A stretch of 64,000 nucleotides of DNA, taken from assembly GCF_024139115.2 (NCBI RefSeq), contig NC_085141.1, forward strand, positions 135,469,822 through 135,533,821, written 5' to 3'. Source of the stretch: Armigeres subalbatus. Its lineage: Eukaryota; Arthropoda; Insecta; Diptera; Culicidae. Shown here piece after piece: positions 1 to 13,206 of this stretch. A program made the position numbers and the translations under genes. How positions within the stretch are numbered: the stretch's first letter is position 1; each line of letters starts with the position of its first letter. The notes beneath the pieces were generated by a model. That model made no database searches and had not been told where the DNA came from. It saw only the letters and a list, made by a program, of their open reading frames with translations.

Positions 1-1236
1 CCTACTATTAGGGTATTTTCGTCCTAGTAAACAATCAAATTAAGTCATATAAAAATCCGAATAATTTCTACTGGAGATCTTGGATCAAAGCATTAAAAAT
101 AAATCTGAGTCCATACTATGGATCAGTTATTTCCCTCTTTAGCAGAGCGCCTTCACACGTTTGCCAATCAGGTGCGAAGATTATCTCTGATCCGTGCTTA
201 CCCCACGCAGCCACATTCAGCAACGACCCACAATCGCCAGATGATCCGATTTACCCAACAGCCAACGGCATCGACCACCTTAGCGTTTCAGAGCCAAACC
301 GTGCATCAAGCTACGTCTAATCTAATGGAACCAGCACAACCGCCGTTCGTGGGACTTTGGAAAAAATGGGTCTTCACGCGTTCCGTGTTGCTCGAATATA
401 TTCACATGCGGCGTCTAATGACTCCGTTGGTTGTCACCCTTGCCGACTGTGCCTAACTGCCTGGAGGTGATGATGATGATCATGCTAGGCCTCATAATAA
501 TGTGCTTAATACAGTTTGCCAGCCATTTGGGCCCACGAGAAACCGCTAGGTGAGACACATGTTGAAACTCTATGGCAAAGTGACAACTAGTTCAAGCGAT
601 GACCAATGTAAGGAAAATACGAGGGTAATGGTTCATCAAATTGGAACACACACAAGTCGGCATTTGACACCTGTTATTTACTAATGAGTCATGAATGAAA
701 GTCGGCCTAATGTGACAGTCAGTTTTACGAGACTATTTCCGTTTGCAGTTTTTTCATTTGGATCTCTATTAACAGAAAAACAGCCATGAGAATCATTTAT
801 TATTAGGTATATTTGATTACATAGGTATATTTGAGTAACATCCTTATTCTCGGCTCAAGTCTATCAGCATCTGGGTACGTTGCAGTATGTACCCGCATAA
901 GTATGATCCTGATCCAAAATGGGAACAGATATCAATCGCTTTATACACATACATATGTTTGAATTCTGATGGGATTCCCGTTTTTTACGCGGTTTCGGAA
1001 TTTACATGTAAAAACCAACTCCAGTGTAGGGGAGACCGGTTGAGCTTTGTTTTCGGAATGTTTGTACTAATTCTGGTTAGACTGTTCGAAAAACGGTTTG
1101 TCATAAAAAATAATATTCCAATACTTGGATATATTTGCATCGATGAAAACAAATTAAGGGCTGGGGTAGATTTGCCAATTTTGTTAAAATAATCAAATGG
1201 ATCATTGGAAAACGTTCAGTAGTAGAAAAAAGGCAG
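1..1236. other. no recognised gene; one unassigned open frame
   Basis: An open frame of 112 codons at 118-456 (+) and one of 101 codons at 887-1192 (+) show no family motif, signal peptide or obvious splice context. I regard both as probably chance or decayed repeat. Nothing else could be supported here. Confidence 0.5.
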
Positions 1237-1622
1237 TGTTGCTTGAACTTGATTGACTGCCCGTACTGCCGTAATCTGAAAAAGTGACGTATACGATATT
1301 TTCCAAAAATGGTGTTAACGAGTACTATTCATTGAGCTCTTTAACAGAAAAATGGAAAACATGCATGTTGTAAAATGGCGGTTATGTCACTTTTCGAGAT
1401 TACGGCAGCGTAGTTGCTACTCCATTATGACCAGATCAGCTATTCTTACACAGAGAATCAACAGATGTTTGCTTGGGACTGTCACTTATCTTCAATGCAA
1501 CTTCAGAATGCAAATCAATGTAGGGAATGGGGTGGAAATAAAAAAACAATCACTCGCCCACTGCAAGCCGAATATACCTCTGCACTTGCCACGAGTTCAT
1601 GCTGAATTTGTTGGAATTTTGC
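1237..1622 (-). mobile_element. SINE fragment interrupted by a MITE
   Basis: The sequence is the reverse complement of the body of the SINE at 18832-19576, sharing long stretches such as TTGCTACTCCATTATGACC and the segment around CACTTGCCACGAGTTCATG. The tRNA-like 5' head is missing; homology stops near 1622. The left end carries the degenerate CTTGAACTTGATTGAC that corresponds to the AAGCTC-repeat tail. The copy is split at 1266-1408 by a small inverted-repeat element. Confidence 0.85.
1266..1408. mobile_element. 143-bp MITE inside the SINE, 4-bp target duplication
   Basis: The inverted termini start CTGCCGTAATCT and extend about 24 bp. The element is flanked on both sides by CGTA (1262-1265 and 1409-1412). 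The intact SINE at 18832-19576 has a single copy of this site (read TCGTAGTTGC on its reverse strand), so the empty site is visible. It has no coding capacity. Confidence 0.85.
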
Positions 1623-1759
1623 AGTAATCGAGAAAATGAACATTTCTGTTACAGATTTTGCTTAAATTGTTATTACTAGACCTGATTGAAATTTTACATG
1701 CGGCCCATTAGTGATTGACGGCGGAACGGCGGCGTGGATCGACATGAACCAGTTTCAAG

Positions 1760-2395
1760 CGCCAACATTTCAGGAGTTTCTTCAAAAGTTCTTGAAGGAA
1801 TTCCTCAGGAAGCTCCTCCACAAGTTCCAGATATTCCTCCAAAAGTACCTATGGGAAGTTCCTCCAGGAATTCCTCCATAAGTTTCTTCAGGACTTTCTC
1901 CGGAAGTTATTCCAGGAATTCCTCTGGGAGTTGTTCCAGAAATTCCTCCGGAAGTTATTCCAGGAATTCATCGGGAAGTTGTTTCAGGAATTTCTCAGGA
2001 AGTTACTCCAGGAATTCTTCCAGAAATTCCTCCAGGAATTCCTCCGGAAGTTCCTTTGGGAATTCTTCCAGAAGTTCCTTCAGAAATCCTCCGGGAAGCT
2101 TCTCCAGGAATTCCTCGGAAAGTTTCTCCAACAGTTCTTCTCAAGGTTCCTAACCAAATCCATCCACATTTATCCAGCAATTCCTCAGGAAGTTTCTTCG
2201 AGAAATTCTTCTTAAGTTCCTCCAAGAATTCTTCTGGAAGTTCCTCCACGAATTCTACGGGAAGCTTCTCCAGGAATTCCTCGGAATTCTTCCCAGAATT
2301 CCTAACAAATTCCTGCAGCAATTCCTCAGCAAGCTTTTTCAAGAATTCCTTCAGACGTTTCTCTAAGAGTTTCTTCTGGAAGTCCCTTAGTTAAC
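1760..2395. repeat. degenerate 24-bp minisatellite (GGAATTCC type)
   Basis: Units of about 24 bp alternate GGAAGTT and CCAGGAATTC around TCC triplets, with 12-bp subperiodicity. As a result all frames on both strands are partly open (up to 139 codons), giving Ser/Asn/Arg-rich or Glu/Leu-rich translations that are not genes. Related degenerate arrays occur at 14160-15215, 35000-36970 and 42715-43640. Confidence 0.85.
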
Positions 2396-2729
2396 TCAGG
2401 TAATTTCGAGCAGACAATGTTATTGACTGTGGGATTTTAAAATTCAGGAGGAAATACTTACTCATTCAATCTCAGTTCCCTCCATGATTTTTCGAAGTTG
2501 TTTATTTCGTTTACCGATTTTTCAGCTTAGGTAATATAGCTCTTTTAAATTTTGATCGTTAATATTTTTCACAGAAATATCTGCAAATTATTTTAAAAAA
2601 ACACCGAAATTCAGTAATTTTATTTATAGTTTCAAACTAAGTTGCGAAATATTAACGAAACATCCGTAAATTATTAGATCACTGATATTTTCAATAAATT
2701 GAATGACCGAATTTCGAGTCTTTGCTTAA

Positions 2730-2956
2730 TGATGACAATGGATCGATCGCCGCGATTTTATGTTTCGTTTACTAATCGATTGGTTTTCGGCAAGAAATAA
2801 AACAAATGTTTGCCAGATTGTCCGGACGTTTCGGTCGATTCACTGACCTTCGACCATCTTCTGCGGACTAATCTTCCTGCCGCTTCCTTACTCTAAGACG
2901 GCCATTACTACTACTACTTATTTCTCGCCGAAAACCAATCGATTAGCAAACGAAAC
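2730..2956. mobile_element. inverted-repeat element flanked by 13-bp direct repeats
   Basis: Arms of about 39 bp (TGTTTCGTTTACTAATCGAT at 2761 and its complement ending at 2956) face each other. AGTCTTTGCTTAA is repeated at 2717-2729 and 2957-2969, which looks like a target duplication. The left side has 31 extra bases before the inverted arm, so the termini are asymmetric. No coding capacity. Confidence 0.6.
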
Positions 2957-3117
2957 AGTCTTTGCTTAAGTGTGTGTATACTTGAAATTTTCCGGACAAT
3001 TCTCACAGAAGCTTTCACAAAAAATCCTCACGAAAGCCCCTATTTTTTTCCTGGCCCTGCATCCAAATTTCGCCCAGAGAAATTCGCCTGCGTTCTCCTC
3101 TTCGAGTTCCGCCAGAA

Positions 3118-3149
3118 CTTGATGTAATTTCCATGGAAATTACATCAAG
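3118..3149. repeat. perfect 32-bp palindrome
   Basis: The two 16-bp halves, CTTGATGTAATTTCCA and its exact complement, meet without a spacer at CCATGG. The flanks are not part of a larger inverted repeat that I can see. Confidence 0.9.
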
Positions 3150-3654
3150 AAAACTTAAATAAATCCCAAGATAAATAGATTTTCCAAGAAATTTCTCTGG
3201 AAATTGTTTGGGAAATTTATTTCGAATTTCAGGAATTACTTAAGGTATACTCCAAAAAAATCTTTCAGAAACTGCTCCGATATATTCCTCCAGCTGGAAT
3301 TCACGGTATTTATACGGATTTTTTCTGAGATTATGTAAGAGAGTTCTTTAAAGATTTATTGGAACAAGTCCTTATTTAATGATTCCTTTAAAAAGTTCCT
3401 GAAGAAATTCGGGAAGAAGCTTTTGGTTAAAATCCCTATAGAAATTATACAATAGAATCATGGGGGAATTTTCGATGACATTTCTGATTTATTTCCCAAT
3501 GGATTTCCTAGATGGATTCTCGTAAAAAAATCTGGAGAAATTGTTGAAGAAATTTCAGGAGAAATTCCAAAAGGATTTCCTGGTTTAAACCACTGTAAAA
3601 TTTTTAGATAAATTCTTGAAATAATTTCAGGTGGATTTCCCGATGGGCATCCAG

Positions 3655-4614
3655 AAGGTATAATTTAAGGAATAACTAAAATAGTTTCTGAATGCCGACG
3701 AACCTTTGGTAAAACTTGGGGTCTTAAACCCAAATATATCAAATGGATTTACATAACAGTTGTACAACCAGTTTTGGCTTATGGATGTTTTGTGTGGTGG
3801 CAAAAGGGGGAAGTGAGGGCAATTCAGTCTCAATTAGGCCATCATCAAAGGATGTGTCTAATGGCAATGACTGGTGCGTTCTCTTCAACTCCCACAACTG
3901 CTCTCGAAGTTCTTTTCGACGTAGCCCCACTACACATACATCTCAAACAAGAAGCATTTTCTTGTACTTACCGACTATGGGTACCTACTCGGTTTTATGG
4001 AAGAGAATCCTGTAAACCACAGTTCTTCGTTGTTACCGCTTATGGTTAATTGGGACAACATGTTCCTTGCTCCAAGTGATCTCATACACGTTAGTAGTTT
4101 TCCTTATAGGACATTTTCAACACAATTCCCCTCGCGGGATGAGTGGACATCTGGCTATTTGGAGAGAAGTATGTCGGACAGCATTGTTTGTCACACTGAC
4201 GGCTCCCCCCTCGGAGGTAGAGCAGGTGCAGGCGTCTATTCGTGTGAGCTGAGATTGGAACAGTCACACTCACTGGGTACACACTGCACTGTCTTTCAAG
4301 CGGAAATATTTGCCATCATGTGTGGAGTGCAATCTGCACTGCAGCAACGCATTATGGGCAAAGTACTATACTTCTGTTCAGATAGTCAAGCAGCTATTAC
4401 AGCTCTCGCATCGGCCAACTCAAGGTCGAAGTTAGTAATCGCATGTCGAACTCAAATTGAGGAACTGAATTCAGTAAATATTTTACACCTTGTATGGCTA
4501 CCTGTACATTCTTCCATAGCTGGAAACGAATTGGTTGATGAGTTAGCTCGTAATGGAGCATCGCATGGCTTTATTGGTCCTGAGCCAGCTATTCCAAATA
4601 TGTATTTCCGATAG
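3655..4614 (+). pseudogene. non-LTR retrotransposon fragment: end of RT and RNase H domain
   Basis: The first part (to about 4020) reads as the C-terminal region of a reverse transcriptase (YIKWIYITVVQPVLAYGCFVWW, then QLGHHQRMCLMAMTGAFSST). A frame change near 4000-4030 leads into a complete RNase H domain read from 3997. The catalytic acidic residues are all present: D in HTDGS (codon at 4198), E in QAEIF (4303), D in CSDSQ (4381) and D in NELVDELAR (4537). RNase H-bearing non-LTR families include the I, R1 and LOA clades; I cannot choose among them. The 5' part is missing and the frame is broken, so the copy is dead. Confidence 0.85.
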
Positions 4615-4925
4615 GATGAACACGGTGCGCCGGTAGACCGTTATTATAAAATAAAAATGTTCATCAAAACCAAGTACAGGGCTCGATTCTTGTGCTAATT
4701 CTGCACCTCTGGACAGAATTTAAAAAAAAATCCCTAGGAAGAATATCGAGAAATCTTAATTTGAAGTTTTTAGCTAAGAAATTTCAAAAGAATCCATATT
4801 TTAATTCAACAATATCCTCAAAATACCTGCAAAAACCCCAGAAAAGTGGTCCAAGTTGTTTTCAATCAGTTTGAATTTGTTACCGTTTCATTTCTTATTT
4901 AGTTGACATCTAACAGATAAGACTG

Positions 4926-5260
4926 AATCAACAATTTAAAGCCAAAATACGCGATTCGATTCGAGTCCCGATCTCTCCATCCTCGGTATAACGCTCCACG
5001 CTCGCCAAGTCGTTCTGTGCCAGGTTAGCACACCACGCTTGCTGGCTGCTCTTGTACCTGCCAGGTTGGAAGCAAACACCATCATTGCAGGGTTGCTGTC
5101 CGGCTTTCTTGCAACATGCCCTGCCCATCGTACCCTTCCTGCTTTATCTACCTTCTGGATACTGGGTTCGTCGTAGAGTTGGGTGAGCTCCTGGTTTATC
5201 CTTCACCTCCACACACTGTTCTTACGCATACCGGCAAAGATGGGTTTAAGCACACGTTTC
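4926..5260 (-). pseudogene. non-LTR retrotransposon fragment, C-terminal RT region
   Basis: The minus strand encodes, with stops between frames, INQELTQLYDEPSIQKVDKA and GRVRWAGHVARKPDSNPAMM. This is the conserved end of EN/RT-type non-LTR polyproteins (compare WASYVARMSDSNPVKMV in the copy at 46547). Only about 110 codons remain. Confidence 0.75.
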
Positions 5261-8200
5261 CATTATTCCAACTATAAATATTTCCAACTGACTTATCTTA
5301 CCAGTCTGACTTAAGTATGTTTTTGATATGGATAACCGGTTCAAGTTTAGTTGTTACCTTCCATGTTTAATGGAGTGAAAAAATGAACTTTAATTTAGTG
5401 TTTATGTTCATATTGGAGAAAAGTAAGATTAGAGTTCATGTAGAATGATAGTAGTTAGAGGCTAAAACATGTGATCGCTGTTTCACTCGATTACAGCAGT
5501 TTTTAACCGATCTTTAGGTGCTCTGTACAGCTGCCAAATCTAGTCAAAATTCTTATGAACGGACTCGAAAAAGCATGTTTGTTATGTAAGCCAAGACTTA
5601 TTCCGGTGCCTTTACAGAACGCTGAAATATGATAATTTAAGATATGGTACGAGATTTTCCTTACCGCCATCCTTGCAGTCATTACCAGCCGGATGATCAG
5701 TTTGCGGGGAAATATCAGACAAAATCATGGAAAAGCTCTGTCCAATTGTTACGGCATCCGACGAAGGTCCAAAAACTACACTACTTCTAACAAATCTTTA
5801 AGCTGTCGGTTTCTTTCCACCAATTTCTTCCGTTTTCCAGGTTTGATCTTTATTTCGCATATATTTTTATCACACCCAGAGAATGAAAAAAATATATAAC
5901 ACAAACTTTAATCTAATTAGAATATAAGGTTTTGCTCATACTACGAATGTTTCTGCATTAAACAAAGAATCTGCAGCCTGCAGGTGAATTCTTGAAACAA
6001 ACTTTCTACATATTCTGAACGAGAGGTATCATTCTTGAAGACTGACGGTATCAAGCCATATACAAATTATAGTCAGTTTGGTGAGTTTATCAGTTGTAAA
6101 TATTTATAAAGACAACAAATGAACCGTTTGTTTGAGAAACTGCATATGTAACATTTTTGGCCAAAATGAGATTTTTATATATTCTGAATCCTCGTCCAAA
6201 AATACGTATTCTGGCAAAAACACGAAAAAAAAATTTTTGTTCAGGAATGTATGAAAAATTTTTCGTTTGTTTGAGAAACTACATATGTCCACGTACTTTG
6301 AAGAGCAATTGTAGAGTACTGCTTACATTTTTTGCACCGAAAGTTCCCCAGGGTGTTGAGTTTTGCCAAAAACTATTGATCTGTATCGAAGAAATCGAAA
6401 GATTCGTTGCAATTGAGTTTGAAATGATTGAATAACAAATTTGAAAAATATTGCAAAGATATCATACTTAATATTTATATATTATCAATGGTGTTAAAAA
6501 CAGTTTTCATGCCAACTTCAAAGGTACCCCAATGGGCACAATATCGTCAAATTAACTCAACCAAAGTAATTTACAATGTTTTATAACCTGTATAATGCGA
6601 GAAAAATATTTAAAAAATTGAATACATCATTTTGTAAAATGACCTTTTGACCCTCTTTCTACGGATTCGTCCCTCTGTGCGACGGCGGCGGCACACAGGT
6701 CTAGTTATTACGATCTCATCACTTTACAGTTTCGCCATATTAAAAATAATTGCTCGTGCTGATTCCTTGATTAATGAAAATACGAGTATCGGTTTGTTTT
6801 TCTGGACAAATCGATACTCGTATTTTTCGCACTGGAGCAAGTGCGCGCAGTCTATTTCAACAGTTTTAATCGTTCAACGAGTATTGATAAACCATCATGA
6901 AAATAATGACAATGTTGAAAAAAGGCTTACAAATTAAAAGAGGGATGATCTAGCAAAATAAAATCTAGACCAAATTTTGACCTTTTGACATTAGTGAACA
7001 CGGAACGAAAATAGTTACAATAACTATGGAAAACCAGCTAAACTTTCTCGTGCGCACACTTGCCCCGCGCAATGTTCACACTTACCCCAGAAACGGGGTA
7101 AGTGTGCGCATTTGATTTTTTCCATAAAACTCTCTTCTGCTCAAATTTAAATGGATATATTGTGAGAAGATTCGGAGACAATAAGATAGGGTACTACATA
7201 CTGGTTACTTAGTCAAAAACTTTAAAGCATTCCTATCAAAAGTTATTCTAATGAAACAGTTAGGTGCGCAAACTACTTCATCTATGCGATAATTTCGAGC
7301 TCTCCATGAAAACCTTGTGGACGGTACGGCGTTGGATTGGTAAGGGTCTTTATGGATGAACAAAAATTGTATATACAAAGTTAAAAGGCTTTACTATTCC
7401 ATTTACTTCTACTATATGTATTCACTTTGTGACAACAGATACGTATTTCGTTTTCTACTTGATAACTTCTTCAGTGTTGTTCAAGTAGAAAACGAAATGC
7501 GTATCTGTTGATACAAAGTGAATACATATAGTGGAAGTAACGGGGTAAGTGTGCCCATGGAAATGGAATAGTGAAGTTTTTTTTTAACTTTGTAACATTT
7601 TTCCTTAAGACGCTTAATATTAATTAAAAATTTTATATAGATCGTCACAATTCACCCCTTCTTCTTTTAAACGTTACGAAGTTTATGGATGTTCCCTAAT
7701 AACATGCATAGAAAGGCTTTAATTAATATGTACCTATGTTCTAATAAAACAAACAACTAAGTTATAAAACCCAAATCCATCAATAAAAAATCAGTATATT
7801 GTAATAGAAGACGTCTTTACGGATAAATGGCATATCTGCAAATTTAAAGTAAAGCAGCTCAATCAAATTAAGTGGTACTACTCGTCTTATAGACATCAGA
7901 CGGATGAAATGAAAAAAAAATGAAGGTGGGGTGTAAATAAACTATATTGATACTAGCGAGCAAAATTATCCGCCAAATTTTATGTTTTCATTGTTCATTT
8001 GTACACAAAATTCAATTTCTTCAATTCGAATTATTAGGTGCGATATCATTAGCTGCCACATTTTAATTTCGATTAGCATCTTCTAGGAAAACACCACCGA
8101 CGTGTGTGATTTGCTGCTTCATGCTTCGTGCTTTCAATATCTAAAAATACATCTCGCCGGGTGATGTAACAAAGCTGGATTATTATTTATATTTCTTGTC

Positions 8201-8290
8201 ACTTCAATGTGATGGCGATGGATGCGACCATCGGCAGTAGAAACATTGCACAATGGTCCAATGCGGAAAGATGCATTTTACGTCAAAACT
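5261..8290. other. AT-rich noncoding DNA with several inverted repeats
   Basis: No gene is supported. A 26-bp direct repeat (TTTGTTTGAGAAACT core) occurs at about 6127 and 6265. A short hairpin with arms AAAATACGAGTATCG lies at about 6778-6827. A palindrome CACTTACCCC/GGGGTAAGTG is centred near 7090, and GGGGTAAGTGTGCCCATGG recurs near 7541. The element at 7375-7593 is listed separately. Confidence 0.6.
7375..7593. mobile_element. MITE-like inverted repeat
   Basis: Left arm ACAAAGTTAAAAGGCTTTAC onward is matched by a complementary right arm ending at AACTTTGT. Inner arms include CAGATACGTATTTCGTTTTC and its near complement. The right arm carries about 20 bp (CGGGGTAAGTGTGCCCATGG) not present on the left. 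I saw no clear target duplication. Confidence 0.75.
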
Positions 8291-8462
8291 ATAAGAAAAT
8301 TATTTTGAGCTTTTAGTGGAATGTCTTTATTTGTCATGAGACGAGTTCGTACAATTTCATTTAATTCCAAGTCGAGTCAAGTGCGATACACTGAAGACTG
8401 TCTTACTGTTGAGGTCGAAATACGTATTAAGTGGAATTGTACGAACTCATCTTATGACAAGC
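8291..8462. mobile_element. MITE copy related to 26154-26384 (inverted orientation)
   Basis: The left part (about 75 bp, from ATAAGAAAATTATTTTGAGC) is the reverse complement of the right part of the element at 26154-26384. Facing arms GAGTTCGTACAATT and AATTGTACGAACTC bound a hairpin. The similarity between two distant, inverted copies supports a mobile family. Confidence 0.8.
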
Positions 8463-8689
8463 CAAAACTGTGTTTTTTAGAAAAAAAAAAACCCAGATTA
8501 ATCCACCTAGCGGTGATGGTGCCTTTCTCGTTCGTTCAAAAGGTTTGGAAAAATTTCAAATAACACCAATATGTGGATTGGTCTTATTTTTCATATTTGT
8601 TTATATGCATAAAAAAATTCTCGCCAAACGCAATTTGTTGCAAACAAATCGGATGAGCATAAGAGCAAAAAATGGCATTTTATTTTGTA

Positions 8690-9974
<1,285 letters not shown>

Positions 9975-10101
9975 TCACCTCAATTCGTCGAACTGAGTCG
10001 ATTTGTATATAACACTATGGGTCTCCGGGCCTTCTATCAAAAGTTTGTTTTTGGAGCGATCATATAGCCTTTACCGTATACTTAGTATACGAGAAAGGCA
10101 A

Positions 10102-11545
10102 AAAGTGGTATAATTTTCGATCCCATAGTCCGATCTGGCCAATTCCAAATAGGAAACAATGGGACAGGATTCTGCGTCGAATGCAACTTGTTGCGAGCAA
10201 ATCGGTTTAGGATAAGTGCCCGAAAAATGAGTGACATTTTTTACGCGATTTTTCCGTATGAATTTGTATTTTGGCCATAACTTTCGATCCCATAGTTCGG
10301 TCTGGCCAATTTTAAATAGAAAATAATGGAACAGGATTTTGCGTCGAATGCAACTTGTTGCGAGCAAATCGGTTGAGGATAAGTGCCCGAAAAATGAGTG
10401 ACATTTTTTACGCGATTTTTTTGTATGAATTTGTATTTTGGCCATAACTTTTGATCCCATAGTCCGATCTGGCCAATTCCAAATAGGAAACAATGGGACA
10501 GGATTTTGCGTCGAATGCAACTTGTTGCGAGCAAATCGGTTGAGGATAAGTGCCCGAAAAATGAGTGACATTTTTTACGCGATTTTTTTGTATGAATTTG
10601 TATTTTGGCCATAACTTTTGATCCCATAGTCCGATCTGGCCAATTTCAAATAGGAAACAATTGGACAGGATTCTGCGTCGAATGCAACTTGTTGCAAGCA
10701 AATCGGTTGAGGATAAGTGCCCGAAAAATGAGTGACATTTTTTACGCGATTTTTCGTATGAATTTGTATTTTGGCCATAACTTTCGATCCCATAGTTCGA
10801 TCTGGCCAATTTTAAATAGAAAATAATGGAACAGGATTTTGCGTCGAATGCAACTTGTTGCGAGCAAATCGGTTGAGGATAAGTGCTCGAAAAATGAGTG
10901 ACATTTTTTACGCGATTTTTTCGTATGAATTTGTATTTTGGCCATAACTTTCGATCCCATAGTCCGATCTGGCCAATTTCAAATAAGAAATAATGGGACA
11001 GGATTCTGCGTCGAATGCAACTCGTTGCGAGCAAATCGGTTGAGGATAAGTGCCCGAAAAATGAGTGACATTTTTTACGCGATTTTTTTGTATTAATTTG
11101 TATTTTGGCCATAACTTTTGATCCCATAGTCCGATCTGGCCAATTTCAAATAGGAAACAATGGGACAGGATTCTGCGTCGAATGCAACTTGTTGCGAGCA
11201 AATCGGTTGAGGATAAGTGCCCGAAAAATGAGTGACATTTTCTACGCGATTTTTTTGTATGAATTTGTATTTTGGCCATAACTTTTGATTCCATAGTTCG
11301 ATCTGGCCAATTTCAAATAGGAAACAATGGGACAGGATTCTGCGTCGAATGCAACTTGTTGCGAGCAAATCGGTTGAGGATAAGTGCCCGAAAAATGAGT
11401 GACATTTTTAACGCAATTTTTCCGTATGAATTTGTATTTTGGCCATAACTCTTGATCCCATAGTCCGATTTGGGCAATTTCAAATAGGAAACAATGGGAC
11501 AGGATTGGTTGAGGATAAGTGCCCGAAAAATGAGTGACATTTTTT
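10102..11545. repeat. 167-bp satellite array, second block
   Basis: About nine monomers, GAGTGACATT near 10229, 10396, 10563, 10730, 10896, 11063, 11230, 11397 and a shortened last one near 11535. Monomers here are more alike than in the first block. The minus strand stays open for 239 codons at 10408-11127 through more than four monomers. Confidence 0.9.
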
Positions 11546-11558
11546 GAGTAGTTTTGCG

Positions 11559-11582
11559 CACACACACACACACACATACACA

Positions 11583-11660
<78 letters not shown>
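11559..11660. repeat. (CA)n microsatellite, second copy
   Basis: A dinucleotide tract with two TA interruptions near its start. It sits at the same junction as the first (CA)n tract: after TTTTGAGTAGTTTTGCG and before GACATCACCTCAATTCGTCG. Confidence 0.97.
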
Positions 11661-11662
<2 letters not shown>

Positions 11663-11788
11663 TCACCTCAATTCGTCGAACTGAGTCGATTGGTATATAA
11701 CACCATGGGTCTCCGGGCCTTCTATAAAAAGTTTGTTTTTGGAGCGATCATATAGCCTTTACCGTATACTTAGTATACGAGAAAGGCA

Positions 11789-12564
11789 AAAACGTTGTTC
11801 TGCAAAACTTTTTGGAATAGTAAGGCCATCATTATGGTGCTATCAAAGAATAGGGTGGCCCATCACATAAGAAAATATTATTTTTTATTTTACGGGATAC
11901 TGGCATGTAATGTTCTACAAAGCTATAACGCTGTTTTTGTAGTGCTGCAGGGAAAGTTGTAGCAAATTTAATTCAATTTTAACATTGGTCGAGAATATTT
12001 CCAACCCGAACATTTCCTAGACCGGATCGGAAATCAAGCCCAGCCACCTTTACCATGATCTTGCTTTGTTCCCGCGCAAAAGGGATCAATATCTCGAGCT
12101 ATTAGTTAGTACTTATCCATATAATTGATATTTAAATGATATTTCGGGGCAATTTATAATTTTGATTTTGTTGCTTGTTCTTTTATTACTTATATCAATC
12201 AAGTCCATATCATGTTTTGGTATGCACTTCATGGCTTCGGCCCGGGTTGTTTGTGGTATCAAGATTGCACTTCAACTTGGCACTATGATACTCAATTTGA
12301 AATCTCAACGAATCATTTCATATAACAGTGCGAAGATTCATCATTTCGAAGTCATGTTTTGAAAAGATATCCATATGTTTAGTATATTAAGTAAAATAAT
12401 AATAATTTGTCGGTTTTAGGCCATTTTTTAACATGAGCTAGACTTGACTCAGAATTGAAGTTGTGAGTTCCGGATTGATTTAACGCATTGGCTTACAAGA
12501 ATGACTGACGAAGCGAAGCACGCTCTACTGTCGAATGAACAGCATAAAAATGGTTACTGAAATA
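11789..12564. other. no gene; transposon-end remnant
   Basis: TAGGGTGGCCCATCAC at 11851 resembles the terminus of the element at 57772-58480, but no partner end is seen nearby. The rest shows nothing I can identify. Confidence 0.4.
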
Positions 12565-12829
12565 CAATTCTAGATTGCTTTGAGAATAGGTCGTATGTGC
12601 AAAAGAGAGATTCTCTTTGATCACGCTCTCTTTCGCTAATAAATCGGCTAGTTTTGCATGTTTTGCTACGATTCCACTTCAGCATGATAGACAAAGCTAT
12701 TGTCTTTGGATATCTGCCAAGAAATTCTAAGTAAATTTTTGTATAGTTTCGTAATAATCGAAAGAGAATAGATCTAAAGAGAGACTCTCTTTTGCACATA
12801 CGACCTATTTTCAAAGCACTCTAGAATTG
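12565..12829. mobile_element. 265-bp MITE with about 70-bp inverted arms
   Basis: Termini start CAATTCTAGA, followed by TGCTTTGAGAATAGGTCG on the left and the near-identical complement on the right. The arms continue through GCAAAAGAGAGA and TCTCTTTCG. No clear target duplication could be defined. Confidence 0.85.
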
Positions 12830-13206
12830 AGGGTCAGAAATGGATCATCGTCGTAAACTACTTCCGCCAGAATGATCTACAGCAGCATCTAAATAATATG
12901 TATTATAACAATTAATAAGCATAAAGATCTTAGCTGAATTAGAATACACAGCACATATCCATCATCATTAAACTTCTACATGCATCGTTGCCAATTTACC
13001 AGCATATCACATTTCATTCTTTAAGGTCTTGAGTACCTACATACGTACCTACAACGTTTCATCATCCACGTTGACAAATACCAACCTTGGATCTCACCGA
13101 GCAGAACCTTTGTCTTCCGAAACCTACAATGAAACAGACTCATAATTTCATACCGCACGCAACCTACATATATCCGACATAAACATTCGCAGCATGTGAA
13201 GAACCG

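Noticed and set aside
1734..2394. Overlapping open frames of 94-139 codons on both strands
   Set aside because: They follow the 24-bp repeat; translations are repetitive Ser/Asn or Glu/Leu strings open in several frames at once.
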